Positions 16,196 through 24,548 of a stretch of DNA of 64,000 nucleotides are shown here, piece after piece. The notes under the pieces are model-generated. The model worked only from the letters and a program-made list of their open reading frames with translations, had not been told where the DNA came from and did not search any database. Positions within the stretch are counted from its first letter, which is position 1, and each line of letters starts with the position of its first letter. Source of the stretch: Lentzea albida (lineage in GTDB: Bacteria > Actinomycetota > Actinomycetes > Mycobacteriales > Pseudonocardiaceae); NCBI RefSeq assembly GCF_900111005.1, contig NZ_FOFV01000014.1:1-64000 (forward strand), in the 5' to 3' direction. The position numbers and the translations under genes were made by a program.

Positions 16196-17002
16196 CTAGG
16201 TGCTTTTCGAGATTGTCGATTGTACCAATTCGAGAAGTTGGTCGGCAATTCCAGGGGCTGCGGCAATTGTGTGCTTTGAAGCGGCGGTGTGAGTGTTTCC
16301 TGTGCTGTCCAAGATGATTGCTCCCGCCTCGCGTGCAATAAGCACACCTGCTGCAAGGTCAAGGGTTTGGTTGGACATCACGATTGCTCCATCAATTCGA
16401 CCCTCGGCCAACCATGCAAGATCGTGCGCAGCTGATCCGAACATGCGGACACGCTCGACCTTAGAGGCAAGCTCGGCGGTGAGGTCGATCCGCTGCCGAT
16501 TCTTGGCGGCGGCATCTTCTCCTAGAGCATAGTCGCCAATGGCTACGATGGATTTGGTCAGCTTGGCGGTTTTGCTTGCTTCGAGTTTTCTGCCATTAAC
16601 GAACGCGCCTCCGCTTGCCGTGGCAGAATAGTGAAGATCCAGGTATGGAAGTGAAATTACACCGACGACAGTGCGGTCGCCTTGGATAAGTGCCAGAGAG
16701 ACGCCGCAGAGGGGCACGCCGTGAACGAAGTTCGCCGTGCCGTCGATTGGGTCCAGTCCCCACACAAACGGGCTGTCAGCGTTGACGTCGCTGCGGCCTT
16801 CTTCCTCGCCGACGAAACCGATCTCCGGGGTCGCCTCGGCGAGGTAGGTGCGTATATCGCGCTCAATCCGAACATCCACCTCGGTGAAGGTGTCGCGGTC
16901 GGCCTTCTCGGTGACAGTGTGTGGGCGGGTGGTCTTGATCAGCTCGGTTCCGATTCGGACGGCACTCCTGGCCACGTCCGCCAAGTGGTCGAGCTGGTGC
17001 AT
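16196..17002 (-). CDS. Inositol monophosphatase-family phosphatase
   Basis: A 268-residue protein with the family's metal-binding motifs in order: GFVGEEEGRSD, WGLDPIDGTANFVHGVP, and LDLAAGVLIAREAG, where the usual W before D is L. FIG-superfamily enzymes dephosphorylate inositol phosphates, sugar phosphates or PAP with Mg. The ATG at 17,002 shares one base with the upstream gene's stop (TGATG), so it is coupled to the DUF5919-type regulator. Its presence in a mobile backbone is unusual; the substrate is unknown. Confidence 0.9.
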   Translation of the reverse strand: MHQLDHLADVARSAVRIGTELIKTTRPHTVTEKADRDTFTEVDVRIERDIRTYLAEATPEIGFVGEEEGRSDVNADSPFVWGLDPIDGTANFVHGVPLCGVSLALIQGDRTVVGVISLPYLDLHYSATASGGAFVNGRKLEASKTAKLTKSIVAIGDYALGEDAAAKNRQRIDLTAELASKVERVRMFGSAAHDLAWLAEGRIDGAIVMSNQTLDLAAGVLIAREAGAIILDSTGNTHTAASKHTIAAAPGIADQLLELVQSTISKST

Positions 17003-17889
17003 CAAGCAACCTCCTGGGCGCGGTCCCACATGGAGTCGAAGACCTGGGCAAACGTCGTGTAGAGACCAGGCATGGTCTCGTTCTTCTCGATGACCATCGT
17101 CGGGGACTCAACTCCGCGGGCGTCCGGCAGGTACGACTGCACGACGCATTTCCGCTGGTCAATGATGGTGATGTTGAAGCGAAGCGGCTCGTCGTAAACG
17201 CGAATCCCGAGTGATCCCGCTGCCCCCGCCGACACCTTCGAGCCGACGCGGCGGATCGCCTCGATGTTCAAGCGCGTAAGGGTGCTGAGGTGCCCATCCG
17301 GCAAGCCTTCCTCACGCTCGCGGGCCGCTGTGTAGGTGCCGTTCGGGTCGAGGAACAAGGCCTTGATGACCGTGCCCTGCTCGATCGCGTCGAGGATGCT
17401 CCGGTCCGAGTACTGCTGGCAGAACATGTTCAGCGAGAGGCCGGCCATGTAGATCTCCTGCGCGCCGTCGAACAGCGTGCGCGGGGTGACGTTGTGCAGG
17501 AACTCGGTCCTCGTGGGGTAGACGGCCGTCAGATCTGCAAGGCGGGTCTGCTGCGGAAGCTGTACTGGACGCGGCGCTGGGTGGGCGGGCGCGGCGTCTC
17601 GTTGGGGCGCGGTCACCAGGCTGTCGCTGTCGCCCTCGTGGGGTTCGAGAAGCTGCTGTGCGCTCCAGCCGGGGAACATTTTCTCCAAGATCCGGCAGTG
17701 GTCCGCGTACGGCAAGCCCTGAAGGTCGCCGGACATCCACCGGTAGAACTGGGCCTTGCTCGGCCACTTGCCGATGAGATCGCTGTCCAGTTGCTTCGCG
17801 ACACGGTCGTACTCCTTGCGGAACGTCGTGTAGCCCTGCATGTGCCGCTGTCGCAGGAGCACCTTCAACAGCGTCGATTCGGCGGCCAT
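17002..17889 (-). CDS. Helix-turn-helix regulator with DUF5919-like C-terminal domain
   Basis: A 295-residue protein. The N-terminal part (about 1-75; TFRKEYDRVAKQLDSDLIG, then SKAQFYRWMSGDLQGLPYADHCRILEKMFPG) reads as an XRE-like DNA-binding domain. A Pro/Ala/Gln linker follows, then a domain of about 180 residues (LFDGAQEIYMAGLSLNMFCQQY, then IKALFLDPNGTYTAAREREE) of the DUF5919/phospholipase-D-like type. The ATG at 17,889 has GGGGAGGG upstream. It is divergent from the Pra-like gene across an array of AGACGAGAC repeats that it may bind. The domain name is from memory; the fold assignment is inference. Confidence 0.78.
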   Translation of the reverse strand: MAAESTLLKVLLRQRHMQGYTTFRKEYDRVAKQLDSDLIGKWPSKAQFYRWMSGDLQGLPYADHCRILEKMFPGWSAQQLLEPHEGDSDSLVTAPQRDAAPAHPAPRPVQLPQQTRLADLTAVYPTRTEFLHNVTPRTLFDGAQEIYMAGLSLNMFCQQYSDRSILDAIEQGTVIKALFLDPNGTYTAAREREEGLPDGHLSTLTRLNIEAIRRVGSKVSAGAAGSLGIRVYDEPLRFNITIIDQRKCVVQSYLPDARGVESPTMVIEKNETMPGLYTTFAQVFDSMWDRAQEVA

Positions 17890-17907
17890 GAGCCCTCCCC
17901 CGTGGTG

Positions 17908-18001
17908 AGACGAGACCACGCTACCAGCGAGACGAGACAAAGAAGAGACTATTTGAGCCTTCGGCGCGTCAGACGAGACCTCGGCGGAACTCAGACGGGA
18001 C
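17908..18001. promoter_or_regulatory. Phased direct-repeat array (AGACGAGAC x4)
   Basis: Copies at 17,908-17,916, 17,930-17,938, 17,971-17,979 and 17,993-18,001 (last one AGACGGGAC). Start-to-start spacings are 22, 41 and 22 bp, close to whole helical turns. The array sits in the only sizeable divergent gap of the backbone, between the regulator and the Pra-like gene. It could be the regulator's operator or replication iterons. Confidence 0.75.
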
Positions 18002-18081
18002 GAAACGGCTCCGACTCTGAATGGGCAATGCCCGATAGGGCAAACAGCCGCAGATGAGCGGCCCCTTCAGAGGAGCACAGC

Positions 18082-18552
18082 ATGGGCATCACAAAGGGCC
18101 ACCGGTTCCCTGTCTCGTTCGATGACGCGTTCCCTCAGGGCCTCGTGATGGTGGGAGAGGTCGCCCCGGACACGGAGTACCAGACCCGCGACGAGAAGAA
18201 CGCCGGCCGACCGGTGCGGCAGCGCATCGACGAGTCCACGGGCAAGCGCCAGTGGAAGGTCTCCGTCACGGACCCCAGCGAGCCGAACGCCAAGCGCAAG
18301 AGCTTCGAGATCACGTTCCTCGCGGACGTCCAGCCGGTCCCGACCACGGGTGAGGTGCTGCCCGGAATGCGGCCGATCGAACTGGACGGGCTCACAGCTG
18401 AGCCCAAGGTCGCTGGGACCGGTGAGTTCAAGTACCAGAGCTACATCTACCGGGCTACGGGCTTCCGCGCCTCGGGCAGGTCGGCGGGCAACCCGCCGCA
18501 GGCGAACAAGCAGGCTGGCGCTGGAGCCGCTGACTCCTCCAAGGCGGCGTAA
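18082..18552 (+). CDS. Pra-like activator of element replication, integration and excision
   Basis: A 156-residue protein resembling small actinomycete-element proteins annotated as plasmid replication, integration and excision activators: HRFPVSFDDAFPQGLVMVGEVAPDTEY, a Q-W-K-V-S-V-T-D-P strand, VLPGMRPIELDGLTAEPKV and YIYRATGFRAS near the end. The last 25 residues are low complexity (Ala/Gln/Asn). A strong ribosome site (GAGGAG) precedes ATG 18,082. It is the first gene of the plus-strand run that continues to the integrase. Confidence 0.75.
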   Translation: MGITKGHRFPVSFDDAFPQGLVMVGEVAPDTEYQTRDEKNAGRPVRQRIDESTGKRQWKVSVTDPSEPNAKRKSFEITFLADVQPVPTTGEVLPGMRPIELDGLTAEPKVAGTGEFKYQSYIYRATGFRASGRSAGNPPQANKQAGAGAADSSKAA

Positions 18553-18555
18553 CCC

Positions 18556-18834
18556 GTGTCGGAGTTCGACTTGCTCTCCTCCCAATGGGAGGACGCCTAC
18601 CGCGCCTACACGGCGGCGGAGGACGCCAACCGGTACGCGGGTGCGGTCGATCCGGAGAAGGTCGCCCGCCTCGTCGCTAGCTGCCGCGAGGTGGCTTCGG
18701 TCTGGCGGAACCTCGCGGCCTTGCCGAAGACCGACTGGTGGGCGAAGGCGGCGGCTCTTCACGCGGCCGACATGTTCGAGCACCACGCGGCCGCGACCGA
18801 AACGCGAACGCTCGGGTGGCAGGAGGGGCAATGA
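18556..18834 (+). CDS. Small helical protein of the transfer operon
   Basis: 92 residues from GTG 18,556, three bases after the preceding stop. The product is alanine-rich and helical with several tryptophans (SSQWEDAYRAYTAAEDANRY, WWAKAAALHAADMFEHH). No family recognised, but proteins of this size and composition are common between the activator and traB in such elements. It overlaps the next gene (ATGATGA). Confidence 0.7.
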   Translation: MSEFDLLSSQWEDAYRAYTAAEDANRYAGAVDPEKVARLVASCREVASVWRNLAALPKTDWWAKAAALHAADMFEHHAAATETRTLGWQEGQ

Positions 18835-19094
18835 TGATCAAGCTGCTGCTCTCGCCCGGGCCGGATGCGGCGGCGGACATCGTTTCGTGGCCCGACGCGA
18901 CCGCTGCGGGCTACTGCCTGCGGTTGAACCTGGACCCGTCGCAGATCGCCATCCACGTGCCAGAGGGTCCGGACGGTGAGCGGCAGTTGGCGGCCTTCCT
19001 GCGGAAGCTGTCGCAGCATGCCGGGTTGCTGGCCGCCGTGCTGGAACCGAAGAGCGGCACGGGCTGGGTTGGCGGGATGCCGGACAAGCTCTGA
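18831..19094 (+). CDS. Small protein of the transfer operon, unknown
   Basis: 87 residues from ATG 18,831 (or 18,834), overlapping the previous stop. The product opens MMIKLLLSPGPDAAADIVSWPDA and contains a predicted helix LAAFLRKLSQHAGLLAAVLEP. The upstream GGAGGGG gives a ribosome site. No family recognised. Confidence 0.7.
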   Translation: MMIKLLLSPGPDAAADIVSWPDATAAGYCLRLNLDPSQIAIHVPEGPDGERQLAAFLRKLSQHAGLLAAVLEPKSGTGWVGGMPDKL

Positions 19095-19256
19095 ACGGCC
19101 ATCACGTCAGGCCGCAACTGATCAACAACTGAAGATCCGATGTTGGTGTGTCGCACGGGAAACAGTCGAAAGTCTTGGCGGGCCTCGACTGCTTCCCGGC
19201 GATTCACACCGACTCGAACAGCCATGTATTCGTTGGGACACAAGGGGATTCGAGTC

Positions 19257-19457
19257 ATGCAGAGCGTATCGCCACACTCGTGTGGCACGTCAAGCGGGGC
19301 CGGTCGTCCATCCGTGTGGAAGCTGCCGAACGGTCGGCGGTGCCCCGTATGCCACCGGTTCGGCATCTACGCCCCGGGACAGGTCAAGTGCTGCACCTGC
19401 CTGGGCTGGCTGCCGCTGATCTTCGTCACGGTCGTTGTGAACGGCGGTGAGGCGTGA
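19257..19457 (+). CDS. Small zinc-ribbon-like protein
   Basis: 66 residues from ATG 19,257, which has AAGGGGA eight bases upstream; longer starts lack a ribosome site. CPVC and CCTC, about 15 residues apart (CPVCHRFGIYAPGQVKCCTC), suggest a zinc knuckle, followed by a hydrophobic end. The stop overlaps the translocase start (GTGA). A nucleic-acid-binding role in transfer is plausible but unproven. Confidence 0.65.
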   Translation: MQSVSPHSCGTSSGAGRPSVWKLPNGRRCPVCHRFGIYAPGQVKCCTCLGWLPLIFVTVVVNGGEA

Positions 19458-20935
19458 TGTCCGGGAACAGGTGGGTTGATCCTGCTCCGTTCGAAGGTGT
19501 CCGTCCTCGTCTGCCGTGGTGGTTCTTTCTGCCACGGTGGGTGAAGGTCGTGTCCTTGCCCATCGTCTTGGTGCTGCTGGGCTGCTGGCTCGTCGTGCGC
19601 CTGGTCGCGCTCGCGCTGCGGTATCCAGTTGCTGTAGTCGGCGGCCTGGCGGTCTACCTGATCTACATCCACTTCGGATTGTGGGTTCTGGTCTTCGTGG
19701 TCCTGGCGCTCACTGGCGGTCTGGTGATCTGGGCAGGGCTTCACCGGTCGTCATACGTCCGGCACGTCTGGTTTCGGGTGCTGACGGAGTGGCGGCGTGC
19801 CACGGTCTACGTGCCGCAATGGCGCACCGTGACGCGGCTGGCGGACCTGTCCAAGGACAGTCGGGGCAAGGAGTATCGCCCGAAGCTCGGCCGCGTGCGC
19901 TCGGAAGGCTGGCGGGACCGGGTGCGGGTCAGGATGGTTCCCGCGCAGTCCCCGGACCAATGGGAGGCGCGGCGGGACAACCTGGCGCACTCGTTCAACG
20001 CCAAGTCATGTCGGGTGCGCGTGTTGCGGCCTCGAGTGCTGGAACTCGACTTCATCCACTCGGACCCGCTCGGCCGGCCGGTCCTCGTTCCGGCGCTGGC
20101 TGACGACGTGGCGGCGGTGAACCTCAAGCGGGTCGTCGTGGGAAAGACGGAGACAGGCCGGCCGTGGTCGCTGCGGCTGCTCGGGTCTCAGCTCCTGGTC
20201 GTGGGCGTGCCCGGCGCGGGTAAGGGCTCGGTGCTGTGGTCGATCGTCTGGCAGCTCGCCCCGGCCATCCGTGCGGGGCTCGTGCGCCTGGTGGGCATCG
20301 ATCCCAAGGGCGGGATGGAGCTCGGCCAGTGTCCGGACGCCTTCGCGAAGGTCGTCTACGACAGCGGCCCGGATGCGGTGGCGCTGCTGGAAGAAATCGC
20401 CACTGAGGTGAAGGAGCGGGCGTCTCGCTACAGGGGTGTCCGACGCTTGTGGGCTCGCTCGACGGGGGAGCCGTTCACGGTCCTGATCGTGGACGAGCTG
20501 GCGGACGTGATCGCCTACCAGACGGACAAGAACCTGCGGGAGCGCGCTGCTCGGGCGGTGCAGACGATCACCTCGCAGGGACGCGCTCCGGGCTTCGCGG
20601 TCGTCGCTCTGGTCCAGGACCCGCGCAAGGAAATCGTCGGGTTCCGACACCTGTTCACCACGCGCGTTGCGCTGAGGCTCGATGAGCCGGTCCAGGTGGA
20701 CATGGTCCTGGGCGAGGGCGTCAGGCAACGCGGTGCGGCGGCTCACGAGATCAGCGAGAACACGCCCGGTGTCGCCTGGGTCAAGCAGGACGGCCGCAGG
20801 GAGCCGGAACGGGCTCGGGCCTTCCACGTCACTGACGCGGACCTGGTCGAGCTGGCCCTGTTCTTCACCGCAGAGGACGCGACGGTGCACGAGTTTCCCG
20901 GACGTCCGGACGGCCCGGAAGGGATGGCGGCGTGA
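19454..20935 (+). CDS. FtsK/SpoIIIE-type DNA translocase, TraB-like conjugation protein
   Basis: A 493-residue protein. Two or three membrane spans lie in the first 100 residues (VVSLPIVLVLLGCWLVVRLVAL and following). Next comes a soluble region, then the FtsK motor: Walker A GVPGAGKGS near residue 255, Walker B VLIVDELADVI near 350, and the ITSQGRAPGFAVVALVQDP sensor region. Single-protein TraB translocases of actinomycete elements move double-stranded DNA between mycelial cells. The start is GTG 19,454 or ATG 19,457. The stop overlaps the next start. Confidence 0.88.
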   Translation: MMSGNRWVDPAPFEGVRPRLPWWFFLPRWVKVVSLPIVLVLLGCWLVVRLVALALRYPVAVVGGLAVYLIYIHFGLWVLVFVVLALTGGLVIWAGLHRSSYVRHVWFRVLTEWRRATVYVPQWRTVTRLADLSKDSRGKEYRPKLGRVRSEGWRDRVRVRMVPAQSPDQWEARRDNLAHSFNAKSCRVRVLRPRVLELDFIHSDPLGRPVLVPALADDVAAVNLKRVVVGKTETGRPWSLRLLGSQLLVVGVPGAGKGSVLWSIVWQLAPAIRAGLVRLVGIDPKGGMELGQCPDAFAKVVYDSGPDAVALLEEIATEVKERASRYRGVRRLWARSTGEPFTVLIVDELADVIAYQTDKNLRERAARAVQTITSQGRAPGFAVVALVQDPRKEIVGFRHLFTTRVALRLDEPVQVDMVLGEGVRQRGAAAHEISENTPGVAWVKQDGRREPERARAFHVTDADLVELALFFTAEDATVHEFPGRPDGPEGMAA

Positions 20936-22617
20936 TGACCAACGAACAGTCCACGACGGACGCTGTTGACGTTCTTCCTGCTGTGCCGCTTGACGTTGCG
21001 GGCATGAGGTCGGCTGAACGGGCACGCCTGCCGCTCACTCTGGACGTGGTGAAGGCGGCGGCTGAACACCACGGCGTGTGCACGCGGCCCGTTGTCCGTG
21101 AGGTGGTCGACCTCGACACCGGAGAGGTGCGCATCGTTGCGGTGCGGTGCAACTCCACGCAAGCGAGCAAGTGCCGGGCTTGTGCGGACCGCAACCGCAA
21201 GTCCCGCATGGCGCAGTGCCGTGAAGGCTGGCACCTCGAACAGGAGCCGGTGGCCGAACGGGAAGCGCCTTCGGCTGACCAGGTCGAGTTGGTCACCTAC
21301 CGGTCCGACCTGACGGCGGAGTACCGGAAGGCAGCGGCGGAAGGTGCGTTGGACCAGGTCGATGACCTGCGTGAAGCCATCCGGGAAGCGGACGCGGACC
21401 TGCGCGGGGAGGGTGTCCGCGGCAACCTTCCATCGGTCGATCTACCTGCGAAAAAAGCTCCGATTCGGTCCACTCGCCGACGTCAGGACGCGCCCAACCT
21501 TCCTCGGCGCAAGGTGGACAAGCGAACGGTGGGCAGGGAGTTCGCGGGCAAGTACCGGCCGTCCACCTTCGTCACGCTCACGCTCGACACCTACGGCAAG
21601 GTGCGTGAGGACGGCTCCCCGGTCGATCCGTCGACGTACGACTACCGTCGTGCTGCTCGGGACGCGGTGCACTTCGCCTCGCTGGTCGACCGGTGGTGGC
21701 AGAACCTGCGGCGGGTCGTCGGGTTCGACGCCCAGTACTTCGGCACGGTGGAGCCTCAGAAGCGGATCACGCCTCACGCGCACTTCGCGGTGCGGGGCTC
21801 GATCCCGCATCGGGTCATCCGCGAAGTCACGGCGGCTACCTACCTCCAGGTGTGGTGGCCCAACCACGACGAGATCAAGTACAGCGGCGATCGGATGCCC
21901 GTGTGGGACTCGCAGTTGATGGGGTTCGTGGACCCGGACACGCGCGTACAGCTCACGTCGTGGGGTGAGGCCGTTGCTGACCTCGACGTCCCGGCACACG
22001 TGGCTGAGTTCGGCGCACAGGTCCACTCCAAGGGGATCCTCGGCGGTACCGAGGAAGCGGGTCGCCACATCGGTTACTTGACCAAGTACCTGGTCAAGTC
22101 GATCTCCGAAGTGGTGCACGCTGACGCGTCCTCTCGGGTCTCCGACCACGCTGACCGGTTGGTGGCAGAGCTGGCTGTCACACCCTGCTCGGACCGGTGC
22201 GCGGTCTGGCTGGCCTACGGCGTGCAGCCCAAGGGCGCGCACTCTCGGATGGCTCCTGGGCGCTGCCGGTCCAAGGCACACCGCAGGGAGACGCTCGGCT
22301 TGCCCGGCCGGCGTGTGCTGGTGTCGCGGCGGTGGTCGGGGAAGACCCTCGCCGAACACAAGTCCGACCGGGCGGCCTTCGTCAGGGAAGCGCTGGCGGC
22401 GGCAGGTATCGCCAAGCAGGAGACCGACCGGACGCGGCTGATGTGGTCTCCGGTTCAAGCGGGTGACCCGCATGTCCCCGGCCGCGCCGAACTGCTCATG
22501 CAGATGGTCGCCCAGCGGCTGAAGTGGAAAGCGGAGTACGACCAGGCGCAAGCCGTCCTGGCCGTACTCCCTCGCCCCGCGCCAGATGTTTCAGCAACTT
22601 CGGTACAAGCGGCCTGA
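20932..22617 (+). CDS. Replication initiator, RepSA-like with HUH motif
   Basis: A 561-residue protein. The N-terminal zinc-finger-like region has cysteines in CNSTQASKCRACADRNRKSR. The core has a rolling-circle HUH motif (ITPHAHFAVRG, about residue 285) and a downstream tyrosine motif (HIGYLTKYLVKS). These are the parts of relaxase/Rep-type nickases as in pSAM2 RepSA. It would nick the origin and start replication of the excised circle. No origin was identified with certainty. It overlaps the traB-like stop. Confidence 0.85.
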   Translation: MMTNEQSTTDAVDVLPAVPLDVAGMRSAERARLPLTLDVVKAAAEHHGVCTRPVVREVVDLDTGEVRIVAVRCNSTQASKCRACADRNRKSRMAQCREGWHLEQEPVAEREAPSADQVELVTYRSDLTAEYRKAAAEGALDQVDDLREAIREADADLRGEGVRGNLPSVDLPAKKAPIRSTRRRQDAPNLPRRKVDKRTVGREFAGKYRPSTFVTLTLDTYGKVREDGSPVDPSTYDYRRAARDAVHFASLVDRWWQNLRRVVGFDAQYFGTVEPQKRITPHAHFAVRGSIPHRVIREVTAATYLQVWWPNHDEIKYSGDRMPVWDSQLMGFVDPDTRVQLTSWGEAVADLDVPAHVAEFGAQVHSKGILGGTEEAGRHIGYLTKYLVKSISEVVHADASSRVSDHADRLVAELAVTPCSDRCAVWLAYGVQPKGAHSRMAPGRCRSKAHRRETLGLPGRRVLVSRRWSGKTLAEHKSDRAAFVREALAAAGIAKQETDRTRLMWSPVQAGDPHVPGRAELLMQMVAQRLKWKAEYDQAQAVLAVLPRPAPDVSATSVQAA

Positions 22618-22631
22618 TCTGGGGGGATCTC

Positions 22632-22814
22632 ATGTCGAACGTCGAACCGCTGTGGACAGTGGAAGACCTCTCGGTCTTCCTCGGGGTGCCCGTGCACACG
22701 ATTCGTGGGTGGCGGACCAAGAACTACGGCCCGCCTGCGCGGCGGGTTGGCAAACACCTTCGTTGGGACCCGGCCAAGGTGCGCGAGTGGTTCAACAGCG
22801 CTGAAGCGGCCTGA
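22632..22814 (+). CDS. xis: Excisionase-type helix-turn-helix protein
   Basis: A 60-residue MerR/Xis-like winged-helix protein: LWTVEDLSVFLGVPVHTIRGWR, then GPPARRVGKHLRWDPAKVREWF. Size, fold and position directly before the integrase are typical for recombination directionality factors. ATG 22,632 with GGGGGGA upstream. It would bind the att arms to favour excision. Confidence 0.88.
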   Translation: MSNVEPLWTVEDLSVFLGVPVHTIRGWRTKNYGPPARRVGKHLRWDPAKVREWFNSAEAA

Positions 22815-22849
22815 CAGCACTCGAATTCGAACAAGGGGAGAAGACTGTC

Positions 22850-24049
22850 ATGGGCCACATCCAAGACCGCTGGTGGACCGTCAAGGACGGCGTGCGGGAG
22901 AAGACTGCCTTGTACGGCAAGGGATTGCGCTACAAAGTGCGCATCCCGTTGCCAGGTGGTGGGGAGCGAACGAAGTCGTTCCCGGACCGCCAGAAGAACG
23001 CGGCGGAAGCCTTCTTGCACGAGATGGAGAACGACAAGAACAAGGGGACGTACCTCGACCCCGACGCGGGGAAGATCGCGTTCAGGAAGTACGCGGAGGA
23101 ACACTGGCTCGACGGGCAGACGTTCGACGAGTCCACGCGTGAGCAGGTTGAGATTCGGCTGAAGCTCCACGTGTTCCCGTACTTCGGGGACGACGAGTTG
23201 CGCGTGATCTTGCCGTCCACGATCCAGACGTGGGACCGGAAGCTCCAGAAGAAGGGCCTGGCGGAGACCTACCGCCGAACGATCTTCGCCAACGTTTCAG
23301 CAATCTTCACGGCGGCCGTGGACGACGAGCGCATCCGCAAGAACCCGTGCAACGCCAAGTCCGTGAAGAAGCCGCGCGGCGAGTACCCGAAGATCGTTCC
23401 CTGGGAGCCCGAACGAGTGCACGCTGTCCGGTCCTCGATCGGAGAGCGGTACCGCGTTGGCGTGGACCTGGGCGCGGGTGCAGGCCTGCGGCAGGGAGAG
23501 GTCTTCGGCTTCTCGCCGGATGACGTGGATGAGTCGGAGGGTGTCCTCCACGTCGTGCGTCAGATCAAGATCGTGCGCGGCAAGATGATCTTTGCTCCGC
23601 CGAAGCACGGGAAGACTCGGGACGTACCTCTGGCCAGCAGCCTAGGGGAGTCGATTGACGCGCACGTCCAGAAGTTCGAACCGCTGCCGATCACGCTGCC
23701 GTGGGGGACACCTGACGGCAAGCTCGTGACGGTGCCGCTGTTGATCTACACGCGGGAGTCGAAACAGATCTACCGGCATTCGTTCAACCACCACGTGTGG
23801 AAGCCCGCACTCGTAGAAGCCGGCGTGCTCGCCCCTGGGCGCGCGGAAGGCTTCCACGCGCTGCGGCACTTCTTCGCCTCGATGCTCCTTGAGGACGGCG
23901 TGAGTATTCGTGCTCTCGCCGAATACCTAGGACACGCCGATCCGGCGTTTACACTTCGGGTCTACACCCATCTGATGCCATCGAGTCACGAGCGAACGAG
24001 AGTGGCGGTCGACAAGGTGTTCGGTACGAAGTTGCCGGATGCAGCATGA
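22850..24049 (+). CDS. int: Tyrosine site-specific integrase
   Basis: A 399-residue phage-type integrase. It has an N-terminal arm-binding/SAM-like part and a catalytic domain with Arg in AGLRQGEVFGF (about 214), HALRHFFAS (about 336), the His in LGHADP and the nucleophile Tyr in RVYTHLM (about 371). All catalytic residues are present. It recombines attP with the 19-bp site at the end of glnA. Located about 500 bp from the right att core. Confidence 0.95.
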   Translation: MGHIQDRWWTVKDGVREKTALYGKGLRYKVRIPLPGGGERTKSFPDRQKNAAEAFLHEMENDKNKGTYLDPDAGKIAFRKYAEEHWLDGQTFDESTREQVEIRLKLHVFPYFGDDELRVILPSTIQTWDRKLQKKGLAETYRRTIFANVSAIFTAAVDDERIRKNPCNAKSVKKPRGEYPKIVPWEPERVHAVRSSIGERYRVGVDLGAGAGLRQGEVFGFSPDDVDESEGVLHVVRQIKIVRGKMIFAPPKHGKTRDVPLASSLGESIDAHVQKFEPLPITLPWGTPDGKLVTVPLLIYTRESKQIYRHSFNHHVWKPALVEAGVLAPGRAEGFHALRHFFASMLLEDGVSIRALAEYLGHADPAFTLRVYTHLMPSSHERTRVAVDKVFGTKLPDAA

Positions 24050-24118
24050 TGCCTGCTCTCGTCCGCGACCCCACTCGCGACTATCCCGCCCGATGAGCGA
24101 ACAAGAAAGAAGAGGATC

Positions 24119-24403
24119 ATGTTCAGCTACACGGGAGAAGCTCAGCTAGTCGACGTGACTGGTCGCGTATTCCAACTGCCAAGGGTCGTGTTGAAGGAAA
24201 CGAAAAACGGCCTGCACTCCGAGTGGGGCGGTACCGGTGTCGGTGGCCCCGGCATCAACACCGGCCTCGGACAGATCCACCTCTCAACCGGCGTTGTTCT
24301 TGAGGTTGAGGTGTTGGACGCGCCCGTGAACGTCAGTTCGTCGGGCGTCGTTGCTCAGGTGATCTTGGGTGGAGTCGGAGACCCTCCCGGTGCTTCTGCA
24401 TAA
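24119..24403 (+). CDS. Small beta-rich protein, element-borne member of the MFSY family
   Basis: 94 residues opening MFSYTGEAQLVDVTGRVFQL with an AGAAAGAAGAGG ribosome-site region upstream. It is homologous to the chromosomal protein at 11,014-11,265 just outside the left att site. The middle is Gly-rich (WGGTGVGGPGINTGLGQIHL). Function unknown. It lies between the integrase and a terminator that is also shared with the other flank. Confidence 0.75.
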   Translation: MFSYTGEAQLVDVTGRVFQLPRVVLKETKNGLHSEWGGTGVGGPGINTGLGQIHLSTGVVLEVEVLDAPVNVSSSGVVAQVILGGVGDPPGASA

Positions 24404-24420
24404 CGCACTGACATAGCCAG

Positions 24421-24453
24421 AGGGCCGGGCGACTGAAACAGTCACCCAGCCCT
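24421..24453. terminator. Element copy of the glnA-facing terminator
   Basis: The 38-bp segment 24,421-24,458 differs from 11,706-11,743 at only three positions. The stem (one mismatch) can serve the MFSY gene and also the convergent glnA transcript. Confidence 0.75.
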
Positions 24454-24489
24454 CGGCCTGTGGTCGATCAGGCGGCCTCTCCACGCTGG

Positions 24490-24508
24490 ACGGCCTGGAG
24501 ACGGCCTG
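24490..24508. repeat. Candidate right-arm integrase site
   Basis: ACGGCCTGGAGACGGCCTG, identical to 11,894-11,912 and itself two ACGGCCTG units separated by GAG. It lies 40 bp from the right att core. Confidence 0.6.
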
Positions 24509-24548
24509 GCTGGGGCTTCAACCGGTGAAACGGCTGGTCAAAGCCCCG

